From: Rhodospirillaceae bacterium
Lineage (GTDB): Bacteria > Pseudomonadota > Alphaproteobacteria > Rhodospirillales > UBA2165
Assembly: GCA_018649725.1 (NCBI GenBank)
Contig: JABIHH010000063.1
Span: forward strand, 186,001 to 250,000
DNA length: 64,000 nt
Direction: 5' to 3'
Under the pieces are notes generated by a model. The model ran no database searches and had not been told where the DNA came from. It saw only the letters and a list, made by a program, of their open reading frames with translations. Positions 1 through 9,422 of the stretch are shown here, piece by piece; position 1 is the first letter of the stretch, and each line of letters opens with the position of its first letter. The position numbers and the translations under genes were made by a program.

Positions 1-431
1 GGCGTACTTAGCATGACCAAATTTGCATCATAGAGACAGGCGTAAAAATCGGCGCGTTTGGTTTCCAGCACAACCAGGATGTTGCGCGCCTGGTTGCCCG
101 AAACTTGGCGCTCAGAGAGCGGTATCGCTGCCGCAAGGGCGTCAAAATTTGTGATGCCAATCAGGGGTAGGTTGCTGGCAAGGGCTAAGCTGCGCGCCGT
201 GGCCAAGCCAATTCGGATGCCGGTGAAGGCACCCGGACCAATGGTGACCGCGAGCAAGTCTAGATCCTGATAATCTAACTGCGCGTCGGCCAATGCGGCT
301 TCGATCATCGGCACCAGAACTTCAGCATGACCGCGCTCGAGCATGGCCTTGTTCTCGGCCAGAACTTCGGCCTTGCGCCAAACAGTGATGGCGCAGGAAG
401 ATGTCGCTGTATCAAAGGCCAAAACGGTCAT
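1..431 (-). CDS. tsaB: tRNA threonylcarbamoyladenosine biosynthesis protein TsaB (partial, 3' end off window)
   Basis: Minus-strand translation from ATG at 431: MTVLAFDTATSSCAITVWR...LLAVTIGPGAFTGIRIGLATARSLAL; TsaB-type N-terminus and GPGAFTGIRIGLATA motif. Open to the window edge. Confidence 0.9.
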   Translation of the reverse strand, partial: MTVLAFDTATSSCAITVWRKAEVLAENKAMLERGHAEVLVPMIEAALADAQLDYQDLDLLAVTIGPGAFTGIRIGLATARSLALASNLPLIGITNFDALAAAIPLSERQVSGNQARNILVVLETKRADFYACLYDANLVMLST

Positions 432-528
432 TGAAATCTGTTACTTTCAGCAATAGTGATGGTTTAATGATCCCTTAAACGTGTTTCTTATAGTATTAAC
501 ACCTGAAAATACAGAACCCAATTGAGGG

Positions 529-1107
529 ATGAAATCCGAAAAAGTCATGAGCCTTATTGAAATTTTACCCGAGACCCATGGTGTTGAGATCTCCATCGAG
601 TATGCCACGGCCAATAATTTCACTGACAAACCCGTCTATGGCCGAGCGGGTTGCTATCTTCACCCAGAAGCCGAGGAGCTTTTGCGCGTCGCTGTGGATC
701 TCGCCGGCAACTTATCTTTGAAGATCAAAATATTCGATGCCTTTCGACCTTCCGAGGCGCAATGGGTGCTTTGGAGCCATACACCAGATCCGGATTTTCT
801 CGCTGACCCCAAACGTGGCTCGCCCCATTCCAGAGGCGCAGCCGTCGATTTAACACTGATTGATGCAGGCGGACGCGAGTTGGAGATGGGCACACCATTT
901 GATGCCTTTACGCCCCTCTCGCATCATGGCAACCAAGGTGTCAGCGTTGAAGCCCAACGCAACCGCGCCTTGCTCATGGGGCTAATGACCACGGCGGGAT
1001 GGGATTTTTACCGCAATGAATGGTGGCATTATCAGCTCTTTGATGCGAGAAGACTTCCCGTATTTAGCGATTCAGTGTTAGATAAGCCAATGATGCCCCA
1101 AGAATAA
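529..1107 (+). CDS. D-alanyl-D-alanine dipeptidase (VanX/DdpX family, peptidase M15D)
   Basis: IFDAFRPSEAQWVLW, SPHSRGAAVDLTLID, GWDFYRNEWWHYQLF motifs. Start may be the internal Met at 547. Confidence 0.88.
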   Translation: MKSEKVMSLIEILPETHGVEISIEYATANNFTDKPVYGRAGCYLHPEAEELLRVAVDLAGNLSLKIKIFDAFRPSEAQWVLWSHTPDPDFLADPKRGSPHSRGAAVDLTLIDAGGRELEMGTPFDAFTPLSHHGNQGVSVEAQRNRALLMGLMTTAGWDFYRNEWWHYQLFDARRLPVFSDSVLDKPMMPQE

Positions 1108-1113
1108 CCATGA

Positions 1114-2172
1114 GTGGAAATTAAAACGAAAATGATTAAAGCAGATGGAAGTACTCTCATTAAGTCTCTGCTGTTGGGCAGTTTGGTTCTGAGCGCCTTG
1201 GGGGTTATCTCGACCCGCGCTGAGGCCAGAAGCTCTGCTGTTATTTTGATGTATCACCGCTTTGGCGAAACGGCATTTCCGTCGACGAATATCCGCCTCA
1301 AACAATTCGACAAACATATCGAAGAACTCTCAAACGGCACTTACACCGTCTGGCCGGTCACCAAAATTATTGCCGCCATTCGAAAGGGTGAGGATCTACC
1401 GGACCGGACCGTGGGCATTACCGTCGATGATGGCTTTCGCTCGGTCTACACAGAGGCCTGGCCCCGGCTCAAAAAGGCTGGGCTGCCTTTTACCGTCTTC
1501 GTGGCGACAGCGCCCATCAACCGTGGCTCCAACAATTATATGAGCTGGGATCAAATCAGAACGCTGAAAAAAGCCGGTGTCGAGATTGGCGCGCACACGG
1601 CGTCGCATAATCACATGCCGGCCTCCGATGCCGCCCGCAATGAGGCCGAACTTGAAAATTCCAATGCCCGCATGATCCAGGAAATCGGAGCCGCCCCCGT
1701 GCTGTTCGCCTATCCATTTGGCGAGGCCAGCCTGAAAGCCCAAAAACTGGTCCGCCAAAAGGGCTATAAAATGGCTTTTGGGCAGCATTCCGGCGTGGTC
1801 AACACCTCCACTGATTTCAATTATATTCCGAGATTTGCCCTCAATGAGAACTATGGCGATATCAATCGGCTGCGCCTCGTCTTAAACGCCCTGCCCTTGC
1901 CAGCCAACGACATCACCCCAGCCGATCCGTTGATTGCCAAAAACAATCCGCCCGATTTTGGCTTTACTGTCGCAGCGTCGGTTAAAAACCTGCATCGCCT
2001 CGCCTGTTTTTCGTCCAGTGAAGGCCGCGTGCGGGTCGAACGTTTGGGCCCCCGCATTGAAGTCCGCATGACCAACGCTTTCCCGAAAGGCCGCACAAGG
2101 ATCAACTGCACCCTGCCAGGTCCAGAAAACCGCTGGCATTGGTTCGGCACGCTTTTCGTGGTGCCCCAGTAG
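1114..2172 (+). CDS. polysaccharide deacetylase family protein (NodB homology domain)
   Basis: VILMYHRFGE, GITVDDGFRSVYTEAWPRLKKAGLPFTVFV, EIGAHTASHNHM, FAYPFGE motifs. GTG start at 1114 or ATG at 1132. Confidence 0.88.
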   Translation: MEIKTKMIKADGSTLIKSLLLGSLVLSALGVISTRAEARSSAVILMYHRFGETAFPSTNIRLKQFDKHIEELSNGTYTVWPVTKIIAAIRKGEDLPDRTVGITVDDGFRSVYTEAWPRLKKAGLPFTVFVATAPINRGSNNYMSWDQIRTLKKAGVEIGAHTASHNHMPASDAARNEAELENSNARMIQEIGAAPVLFAYPFGEASLKAQKLVRQKGYKMAFGQHSGVVNTSTDFNYIPRFALNENYGDINRLRLVLNALPLPANDITPADPLIAKNNPPDFGFTVAASVKNLHRLACFSSSEGRVRVERLGPRIEVRMTNAFPKGRTRINCTLPGPENRWHWFGTLFVVPQ

Positions 2173-2215
2173 GCACCCAAAAAGCTTGGAGTTCGGCACG
2201 CTTTTCGTGGTGCCC
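2142..2215 (+). repeat. 25-bp exact direct repeat, period 49 bp
   Basis: gttcggcacgcttttcgtggtgccc at 2142-2166 and again at 2191-2215, spanning the 3' end of the deacetylase gene. Confidence 0.95.
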
Positions 2216-2233
2216 TAAGAAATAATTGAAGGT

Positions 2234-3229
2234 TTAAATAACCGGCTGGCCGGAGAGGCTAACTGTCTTGCCGCCAAGGCGCGCTTTATCCAGATTTTGC
2301 AGCTGATTGCCGGTGATGATCGACTGAATGGTGCGCACATACTTATTACCGCGCTCAGAATAACTGCTGAGCGTGCGCGCCAATACGGTGCCCGCCAATT
2401 GTCGGTCTGCCTGTCGTAGGGCTTGGCGTTCCCGGCGGAAATGGCGATAGGCTTTATGGGTGTTTAAATTTCGCACATAAGCCCGCACTGCATCCAACAA
2501 AGATGTGAAAGCGCGTACGCGGTGGGCTTTGCCCGCATCGCGGTTTTTAGGAACCAAGGCCCCTTTTACGGCAAACGTCCATTGACCAAATAACGCATTG
2601 CCTTCGAGCGCAAAACGCGAGGTTCCCCAGCCACTTTCCTCTGCCGCTTGAGCCAAAGCGAGAGACGGCGGAATAATATCAGCCCGGCGGATCATCTCAG
2701 AAATGTTGTTTCGGGACACAGCGTAGCGCTCAGACACAGCAACCAACCATAGACGGTCAGCCGCGGCCAACTTACCGGTTTTGGCTTTTTCAGCTTTTAT
2801 CCGCAATAAGCGCTCGCGTTCTTTTAAGATGTCGTCATTGGCTTTTAAGACCAACGGCAAAACCGTCTTAAAGAAAATACGCTTACGTTCGGCAGGCACA
2901 CGAATATGCGGCATGTCTTGCGGCATATTGACGACAAAAACACGCGGCACCGACGCACCTTCGTCACGCACGGTCTCCAAATTATACTCAAGCGTGGAGA
3001 AGGTCTCGGACAAGGAGCCAACCGTCAGATGTTTAAGACGATCTTTTGTGACATTGCGATAGGATCGGTTCAAATCAGCTGATGCTGTTTCGAAATCCGA
3101 TTTAGCTGATGCAAAATTAGCTTTTGGGGATTGCGGCACAATCTCGTGCGGCATGCTCGACGCAATCGCCACCAAGGAAATCGTACAAAGGCCCATAAGG
3201 CCAATTATCGCCCGCTCAAAAGTCGTCAT
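2234..3229 (-). CDS. Bax-like glucosaminidase domain protein
   Basis: IIPPSLALAQAAEESGWGTSRFALEGNALFGQWTF glucosaminidase motif. ORF extends to 3418; the internal Met at 3229 is followed by a hydrophobic segment (MTTFERAIIGLMGLCTISLVAIA). Confidence 0.8.
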   Translation of the reverse strand: MTTFERAIIGLMGLCTISLVAIASSMPHEIVPQSPKANFASAKSDFETASADLNRSYRNVTKDRLKHLTVGSLSETFSTLEYNLETVRDEGASVPRVFVVNMPQDMPHIRVPAERKRIFFKTVLPLVLKANDDILKERERLLRIKAEKAKTGKLAAADRLWLVAVSERYAVSRNNISEMIRRADIIPPSLALAQAAEESGWGTSRFALEGNALFGQWTFAVKGALVPKNRDAGKAHRVRAFTSLLDAVRAYVRNLNTHKAYRHFRRERQALRQADRQLAGTVLARTLSSYSERGNKYVRTIQSIITGNQLQNLDKARLGGKTVSLSGQPVI

Positions 3230-3571
3230 TTTAGGATTAACCGCTCCAATAAACTCACCAAAACTCCCATTTCCAGCACCCCTCTCAATTTTCTCGTGAG
3301 ATGCTAAAAATTTTTCGCAGTAATTGGTCTTTGCGACTCTATTGCGAAACCCTGGCCGGTGCCGGAGTGTACCCAAAATCGCCCGTCTGGAGCCAGTCGT
3401 TTTTTTAGTTTTTTTCATAAGCGAATTTTATACTTCCAGGGCAACAGGTTAGTCACGATCGTTAGTCTCTTAGGTGAACTTGGGAAAATACTAGTGTGCC
3501 AAAATGGCAACAGTTTGGCGCGAATCGGGCAGCTCTGCCCAAATTCAAAACACACCTTTTTTTCAATAAAT

Positions 3572-4570
3572 TTAAGGCCGCAGGAACCCGACGGTGTCAA
3601 AGACTTCAGCCAAAATCGGATCGGCAATCGCTTTAGCGCGATCAGAGCCGTCTTTCAAAACACCGTCGAGATAGCCGGGATCCGCCACCAATCTCGCCAT
3701 CTCATCGCCGATCGGACCGAGCACAGACACGGCGACATCCGTCAGCGCTGCTTTAAAGGTAGAGAATTGCTGACCTTCGAATTCAGTACACACATCGGCA
3801 ATGGTTTTATCTGAAAGCGCGGCATAAATGCCCATCAAATTGGCAGCCTCCGGACGCCCTTCAAGGCCTTTGGGATCGCCTGGTAGAAGATCCTGATCTG
3901 ACGTCGCTTTCTTGATTTTGCGGGCGATCTCGTCTGCGCCATCTGTCATGTTAATGCGTGAGTTTGGCGAAGGATCAGACTTACTCATCTTTTTTGAGCC
4001 GTCTTTGAGAGACATAACCCGTGTCGCTTCACCAAAAATCAACGGTTCCGGCAAAGGAAATAAATCCACGTCATAATCATTGTTGAACTTCTGGGCGATG
4101 TCGCGAGCGAGTTCCAAATGCTGCTTCTGGTCTTCGCCGACCGGCACATGGGTTGCCTTATAAAGCAAAATATCCGCGGCCATCAAATTTGGATAAACAT
4201 AGAGACCCGCAGAAGCATTTTCTTTATGGCTGCCGGCTTTATCTTTAAATTGGGTCATCCGGTTGAGCCAACCCAAACGTGCGACACAATTGAAGACCCA
4301 AGCGAGCTCAGCATGCGCCGGCACAGCACTTTGGTTAAAAATCACATTGTTTTTTGGATCAAGCCCAGACGCGATCAAGCCCGCTGTCACTTCGCGGGTG
4401 CTCGGCGCCAAATTTGCAGGGTCTTGCCAGAGGGTGATCGCATGCAAATCGACGATGCAATAGATGCATTCGTAATCATTTTGCAGAGCAACCCAGTTGC
4501 GCAAAGCGCCCAGGTAATTGCCCAGTTGAAGATCTCCAGTCGGCTGTATGCCTGAAAAAATACGGCTCAT
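3572..4570 (-). CDS. trpS: tryptophanyl-tRNA synthetase
   Basis: [18 protein letters not shown] and KKMSKS class I synthetase motifs. Confidence 0.97.
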   Translation of the reverse strand: MSRIFSGIQPTGDLQLGNYLGALRNWVALQNDYECIYCIVDLHAITLWQDPANLAPSTREVTAGLIASGLDPKNNVIFNQSAVPAHAELAWVFNCVARLGWLNRMTQFKDKAGSHKENASAGLYVYPNLMAADILLYKATHVPVGEDQKQHLELARDIAQKFNNDYDVDLFPLPEPLIFGEATRVMSLKDGSKKMSKSDPSPNSRINMTDGADEIARKIKKATSDQDLLPGDPKGLEGRPEAANLMGIYAALSDKTIADVCTEFEGQQFSTFKAALTDVAVSVLGPIGDEMARLVADPGYLDGVLKDGSDRAKAIADPILAEVFDTVGFLRP

Positions 4571-4673
4571 ATCGATATTCCGCCAAATAAATTAATTGGT
4601 TAATTTGAAGTCGGGTGTTATGGCGAGGTCTGGCCCCCAGGTCAACCCCCAGGTCAGTCCTCAATCAAGCGGC

Positions 4674-6215
4674 TTAGCGGCGCAAAACACGGCGAATGTC
4701 GTCACGATTTGCCGCCCCGGTCACCAGGGATAACACACCATATATAATAAGGCCGCCAATGACTAAAACAGCGACGGCGAGAATCTTGCTGGTCAAGCCA
4801 TCGGCTAACAGATTTACCAAGGCGCCAGCGCCATAAAAAACCGCCGCCCCCATCGCGAGGCTGGCCAGCACCATGCGCGGCAAACGGCCAAGAATTCTGG
4901 CATCCAATACGAGATGACCACGGCGGTGCAAGACAAAGCCTAAAATCAATGCATTGCACCAAGCCGAAACAGCTGTTGCCGCCGCAATACCCAAATGCAG
5001 GAACGGGCCCATCAAGGCAAGATTAAGCACAAGATTTACCGCCAGAGCAAAGACCGCGATTTTGACCGGCGTCGCGGTATCTTCTCTAGCAAAAAAGCCG
5101 GGCGCCAGTGCCTTGACCAATACATAGGCCGGCAGACCGGTGGCATAAATGCTAAGCGCACCCGCCGTGGCTTTGACCGAAGTGGCATCAAAGGCGCCCC
5201 GCTCAAACAACACCGAGACAATCGGCTCGGCAATGACCACTAGGGCAACGGCAGCGGGTAAAGTCAGAAACAGCGAGAACTCAATGGCGCGATTTTGGCT
5301 GCTCATCGCAGCGGCCTCATCCTCGGCACCAAGCTGGCGCGACATCAGTGGCAGCAGGGCGGTGCCCACCGCTACACCAACGACACCCAAAGGCAACTGA
5401 TTGACGCGATCGGCAAAGAACAGATACGAGATCGAGCCCGCCGGCAACAGCGAGGCGATGATGGTGTCGATCAGCAGGCTCACCTGATACACCCCGGCAC
5501 CGATGGCGACGGGTAAAATACGGCGGATCATTTTCCGCACATTTGGCGTCAGGCGCGGGCGGACCAAGCGCAGCCAGATGCCAGACCGGCCACAATGCAT
5601 CAACAGCCAGAAAAATTGCACCATGCCGGCAATGGAAACACCCCAGGCCAGCGCATGGGCCGGGGTTTCGGTTGCGCCAGCCAATAAGGTAAGGGCACCA
5701 ATCAGGCAGATATTGAGTAAGATCGGTGTCGCGGCGGCGGCGGCAAATTTGCCGAGCGAGTTCAAAACACCGGACATCAATGAGGCCAGTGAAATAAACA
5801 AAAGATACGGAAACGTAATTCGGGTCAGTAAGACAGCCAGATTAAACTGCTCAGGGTTATCGGCAAAACCCGGCGCAAAGCCCAGCATGACATAGGGCAT
5901 GGCAATTTGGATAAGCACGACAAAGATCAGCACCGACCAAAGTAGCACCGCCAAGGCTTGCTCGGCAAAAACTTGCGCTGCCCGCTTGCCGTCACTTTCC
6001 AAGAGCCCGGCAAATTGCGGCACAAAAGCCGCATTAAACGCCCCTTCTGCAAAGAGGCGGCGAAAAAGATTGGGAAACTTGAAGGCGACAAAAAACACAT
6101 CTGCCAACATGCCGGTACCGAGAAACGCCGCGATTAGAATATCGCGGATAAAGCCCAAGATCCGGCTCAATAATGTAAAGCCGCCAACAGTCGCTATGGA
6201 GCGTAGAAGTGCCAT
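4674..6215 (-). CDS. murJ: lipid II flippase MurJ/MviN
   Basis: Multi-TM protein, ...GFTLLSRILGFIRDILIAAFLGTG...FPNLFRRLFAEGAFNAAFVP; MviN/MurJ signature. Confidence 0.96.
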   Translation of the reverse strand: MALLRSIATVGGFTLLSRILGFIRDILIAAFLGTGMLADVFFVAFKFPNLFRRLFAEGAFNAAFVPQFAGLLESDGKRAAQVFAEQALAVLLWSVLIFVVLIQIAMPYVMLGFAPGFADNPEQFNLAVLLTRITFPYLLFISLASLMSGVLNSLGKFAAAAATPILLNICLIGALTLLAGATETPAHALAWGVSIAGMVQFFWLLMHCGRSGIWLRLVRPRLTPNVRKMIRRILPVAIGAGVYQVSLLIDTIIASLLPAGSISYLFFADRVNQLPLGVVGVAVGTALLPLMSRQLGAEDEAAAMSSQNRAIEFSLFLTLPAAVALVVIAEPIVSVLFERGAFDATSVKATAGALSIYATGLPAYVLVKALAPGFFAREDTATPVKIAVFALAVNLVLNLALMGPFLHLGIAAATAVSAWCNALILGFVLHRRGHLVLDARILGRLPRMVLASLAMGAAVFYGAGALVNLLADGLTSKILAVAVLVIGGLIIYGVLSLVTGAANRDDIRRVLRR

Positions 6216-6455
6216 GGTGAAGGTCTAGTGCATACTGGTTAAAGAAAGGAAAATGTGATGAAGACCGGCTCCCAAATTATGCCGCTTTCCCATTTTTAGT
6301 TGAGCGGATTCCTCCCTGGTAAACTCACAAACGATTACCTGAATTGCCGTGGCGTTTCCCAAATTCCGGAACCGGTCCTCAAGAATTTATTATCAACATA
6401 AATTGGGCGAGATTATGGCGGAGGCAAAAATGACCGTCTCGACACCCCCCCCACC

Positions 6456-6546
6456 GTCACCCCGGACTTGATCCGGGGTCCAGTCTTTAATTATACGCTA
6501 ATGGAAAGTTGCTCTTCTGGATCCCGGATCAAGTCCGGGATGACAG
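6456..6546. repeat. dispersed palindromic intergenic repeat, copy A
   Basis: gtcaccccggacttgatccggggtccagtc...ttctggatcccggatcaagtccgggatgaca; related copies at 34.1, 48.5 and 49.6 kb. Confidence 0.8.
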
Positions 6547-6557
6547 CGAAAACGTCC

Positions 6558-9317
6558 TTACTCCGCGGCTTCAATCTCTTTCTCTTCATCCGGCTCAACG
6601 ACCTTGAGGAGTTCGCGGCGGATGTGGTCGAGTTTGGAGTCGCCTTTGATTTTAAGGCCGAAGATGTCTTTGACATAGAAAGCATCAACAACATGGGCGC
6701 CGTAGGTTGTGATATGCGCTGAGGTGATTTTAAGGCCGAGCGCATTTAGCGCGGTCGTCACATCGTAGAGAAAGCCAACACGGTCACGTCCATTTACTTC
6801 AATCACCGTATCGGTCGAGCTTGCGTTATTGTCAACCAAGATACGCGGCGCGACATTGAATAATTCCTCTTTTTTCATCAGGCCACTCTTAGCTGCTTTG
6901 GCCAATTCCTGATCGAGATAAAGCTTACCGGCCAAGGTCTCGTCGATACGGGTGCGCAGACGATCCAGCTGGCGGGGCTGATTATAGGCTTGGTTATTGA
7001 TATCCAGGATCGAGAAACTATCCATCACCATCCCATCCGACATGGTGACGATTTTAGCATCCATGATGGTGGCGCCGGAAAGCGCAACAGCGCCCGCGAT
7101 CTGAGAAAAAATACCCGGATGATCCGGCGTGTAAACAGTGAGCTCGGTATATTCAAATTCATCATCAATGCGAATATCGATATGCAGGCTCTCATCATTA
7201 GCTTTGGCCGCGCGAACAATTTCTGCGTGACGCTGATGGACATCGGTGCCATAGGCCAGCCAATAGGCCGGATAGCCGGTCGAGATAAACTCTTCTTTTT
7301 CCGCGTCATCCCAGCTGGTCAGGGCGTCACGCAAATCTCCTTTGGCGTATTCAATGCGGGCACCCCGGTTGTCGGCCACCATGTCGCCAGACATCGTCTC
7401 AAGCGCGCGTTGATAGAGACCGCGCAACAGACCTGACTTCCAGGCATTCCAGGTCTTTGGCCCAACGGCCCGAATATCAACAACGGTGAGAACCGCCAGC
7501 AGGCGCAGACGCTCAACCGATTTTACCGAGGCGACAAAGTCCTTGATGGTTTTTGGATCATCGATGTCGCGCTTGAAGGCGATGTCACTCATCATCAGAT
7601 GATTGAGCACCAGCCAGGAGACGGTTTCGGTTTCCTCAGCGCTCAGGCCAAAGCGCGGGCAAATTTCTTTGGCCAGTTCAGCGCCAAGTTCAGAATGATC
7701 ACCGCCTCGGCCTTTGGCAATATCATGCAGCAAGACAGCAACATAAAGCGCGCGTCTTGACTGAACTTCCGCGACCGCCTGGCTGGCATTGGGCATGTCA
7801 TCAGCGTAGGAGCCGTCTTCTACCCGGGATAAAATTCCAATGGCGCGAATGGTGTGCTCATCGACCGTATAGGTGTGATACATGTCGTATTGCATCTGGG
7901 CGACAACCCGGCCGAAATCAGGAATAAACTTACCCAACACATCCGCCTCGTTCATCCGCCGCAGTGCAATTTCCGGATCTTTTTTAGAAGTCAGTATTTC
8001 AATGAACATCCGATTGGCGTCAGGATCATCTCTGATATCTTTATCGATCAGTTTGAGATTGCGGGAAATCCGCCTCAGTGCTTCTGGGTGAATATCCAGG
8101 TCGTGCTTCTGCGCCTCATAAAAGACCCGGATCATTTTTATCGGATCGTCTCTAAATCCTCGCTTGCCCTCAACCATGATTCGGCCGTGATCATCGACGA
8201 AACCGTCCATCTTAGCCCGTCGGCGAAGACCCGGTAGGCGGAAAAAGGTGCGTTTTTTTTGTTGGTCTTCGAGCACCGCACACAGCACACGGGTCAAATC
8301 GCCAACATCTTTGGCCATCAGAAAATAATGCTTCATAAACCGCTCAACCCCGGACGAGCCTGGACGGTCGTTATATTCCATCTTCTCGCCAACCGCTTTT
8401 TGCACATCGAAAGAGACGCGCTCTTCGGCCCGGTTGGTTAGATAATGAATGTGGCAGCGCACCGTCCACAGGAAATCACAGGCCTTGCGATAGCGCGACA
8501 CATCTTGCTTGGTGAAGACTTTTAGCGGCACCAGTTCCTCAACTTCTTCAACGCCGTAAAGATACCGGGCCAGCCAATATAGCGTCTGCAAATCACGCAA
8601 ACCGCCCTTACCCTCTTTGACATTGGGCTCGACCACATAGCGGGTATCACCCATCCGCTCGTGGCGATCATCGCGCTCTTGCAGCTTGGCCTCGACGAAA
8701 TTGGGGCCGCTGCCGGCGACAACGTCATCTTGGTAGCGCTTGGTCAGCTCGCCAAAAAGGGCTTGGTCACCCCATAACCATCTGGCATCCAATATCGCCG
8801 TCCGAATAGTAAGATCTTGCTTAGAGAGCCGGATTGCATCATCGACCGAGCGCGTCGAGTGCCCCACCTTCAGCCCCATATCCCAGAGCATGTAGAGCAT
8901 AAATTCGATGATTTGCTCGCTATAAGGGGTCTCTTTATAAGGAATGACGAACATCAGGTCGACATCGGAAAATGGCGCCAGCTCCCCTCGGCCATACCCG
9001 CCGACCGCAACAATGCTGAGCTGCTCGGATGTCGTCCGATTGCCGGCCGGATAAGCGCGCGTGGTCGCGAGATCGTAAATAATCCGCACCAATTGATCGA
9101 TTAGAAATGAATTGCCGTGTACAACATCGCTGCCCTTGCCATCTTTTTCAAAGCGCTTTTGCACTTCGGCTTTGCCGTTTTGCAGCGCCTCTTTTAAGAC
9201 AGCGACCAAATCCTGGCGCTTCATCGACTCGTAAGCTTTCTCACCCAGCACAGCATCAAGCTGCTCAACCACGGCGAGGCGGTCGATAATTTTGCGCTGT
9301 TGCTTAATTTGAGTCAT
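6558..9317 (-). CDS. glnD: [protein-PII] uridylyltransferase / uridylyl-removing enzyme
   Basis: Nucleotidyltransferase GGYGRGELAPFSDVDLMFV, HD domain LLHDIAKGRGGDHSELGA, two C-terminal ACT domains. Confidence 0.97.
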   Translation of the reverse strand: MTQIKQQRKIIDRLAVVEQLDAVLGEKAYESMKRQDLVAVLKEALQNGKAEVQKRFEKDGKGSDVVHGNSFLIDQLVRIIYDLATTRAYPAGNRTTSEQLSIVAVGGYGRGELAPFSDVDLMFVIPYKETPYSEQIIEFMLYMLWDMGLKVGHSTRSVDDAIRLSKQDLTIRTAILDARWLWGDQALFGELTKRYQDDVVAGSGPNFVEAKLQERDDRHERMGDTRYVVEPNVKEGKGGLRDLQTLYWLARYLYGVEEVEELVPLKVFTKQDVSRYRKACDFLWTVRCHIHYLTNRAEERVSFDVQKAVGEKMEYNDRPGSSGVERFMKHYFLMAKDVGDLTRVLCAVLEDQQKKRTFFRLPGLRRRAKMDGFVDDHGRIMVEGKRGFRDDPIKMIRVFYEAQKHDLDIHPEALRRISRNLKLIDKDIRDDPDANRMFIEILTSKKDPEIALRRMNEADVLGKFIPDFGRVVAQMQYDMYHTYTVDEHTIRAIGILSRVEDGSYADDMPNASQAVAEVQSRRALYVAVLLHDIAKGRGGDHSELGAELAKEICPRFGLSAEETETVSWLVLNHLMMSDIAFKRDIDDPKTIKDFVASVKSVERLRLLAVLTVVDIRAVGPKTWNAWKSGLLRGLYQRALETMSGDMVADNRGARIEYAKGDLRDALTSWDDAEKEEFISTGYPAYWLAYGTDVHQRHAEIVRAAKANDESLHIDIRIDDEFEYTELTVYTPDHPGIFSQIAGAVALSGATIMDAKIVTMSDGMVMDSFSILDINNQAYNQPRQLDRLRTRIDETLAGKLYLDQELAKAAKSGLMKKEELFNVAPRILVDNNASSTDTVIEVNGRDRVGFLYDVTTALNALGLKITSAHITTYGAHVVDAFYVKDIFGLKIKGDSKLDHIRRELLKVVEPDEEKEIEAAE

Positions 9318-9422
9318 TAAAATCTATCTCTTAAAGCGTTCAAGAAAAGCCAATATAGATTATAAATGGGTGTCTTTCGAGCGCAAGGTTTGTGAAAGAG
9401 AAGATGGATCCGCCTATCCAGC

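Noticed and set aside
4118-4555. 145-aa + strand ORF inside trpS
   Set aside because: Fully antisense to a clear trpS; no recognisable domain; typical shadow ORF.
5503-5895. 130-aa + strand ORF (and 5899-6228) within murJ
   Set aside because: Antisense to MurJ coding sequence, low-complexity composition, no independent support.
6990-7436. 148-aa + strand ORF within glnD
   Set aside because: Antisense shadow of GlnD; no domain pattern.
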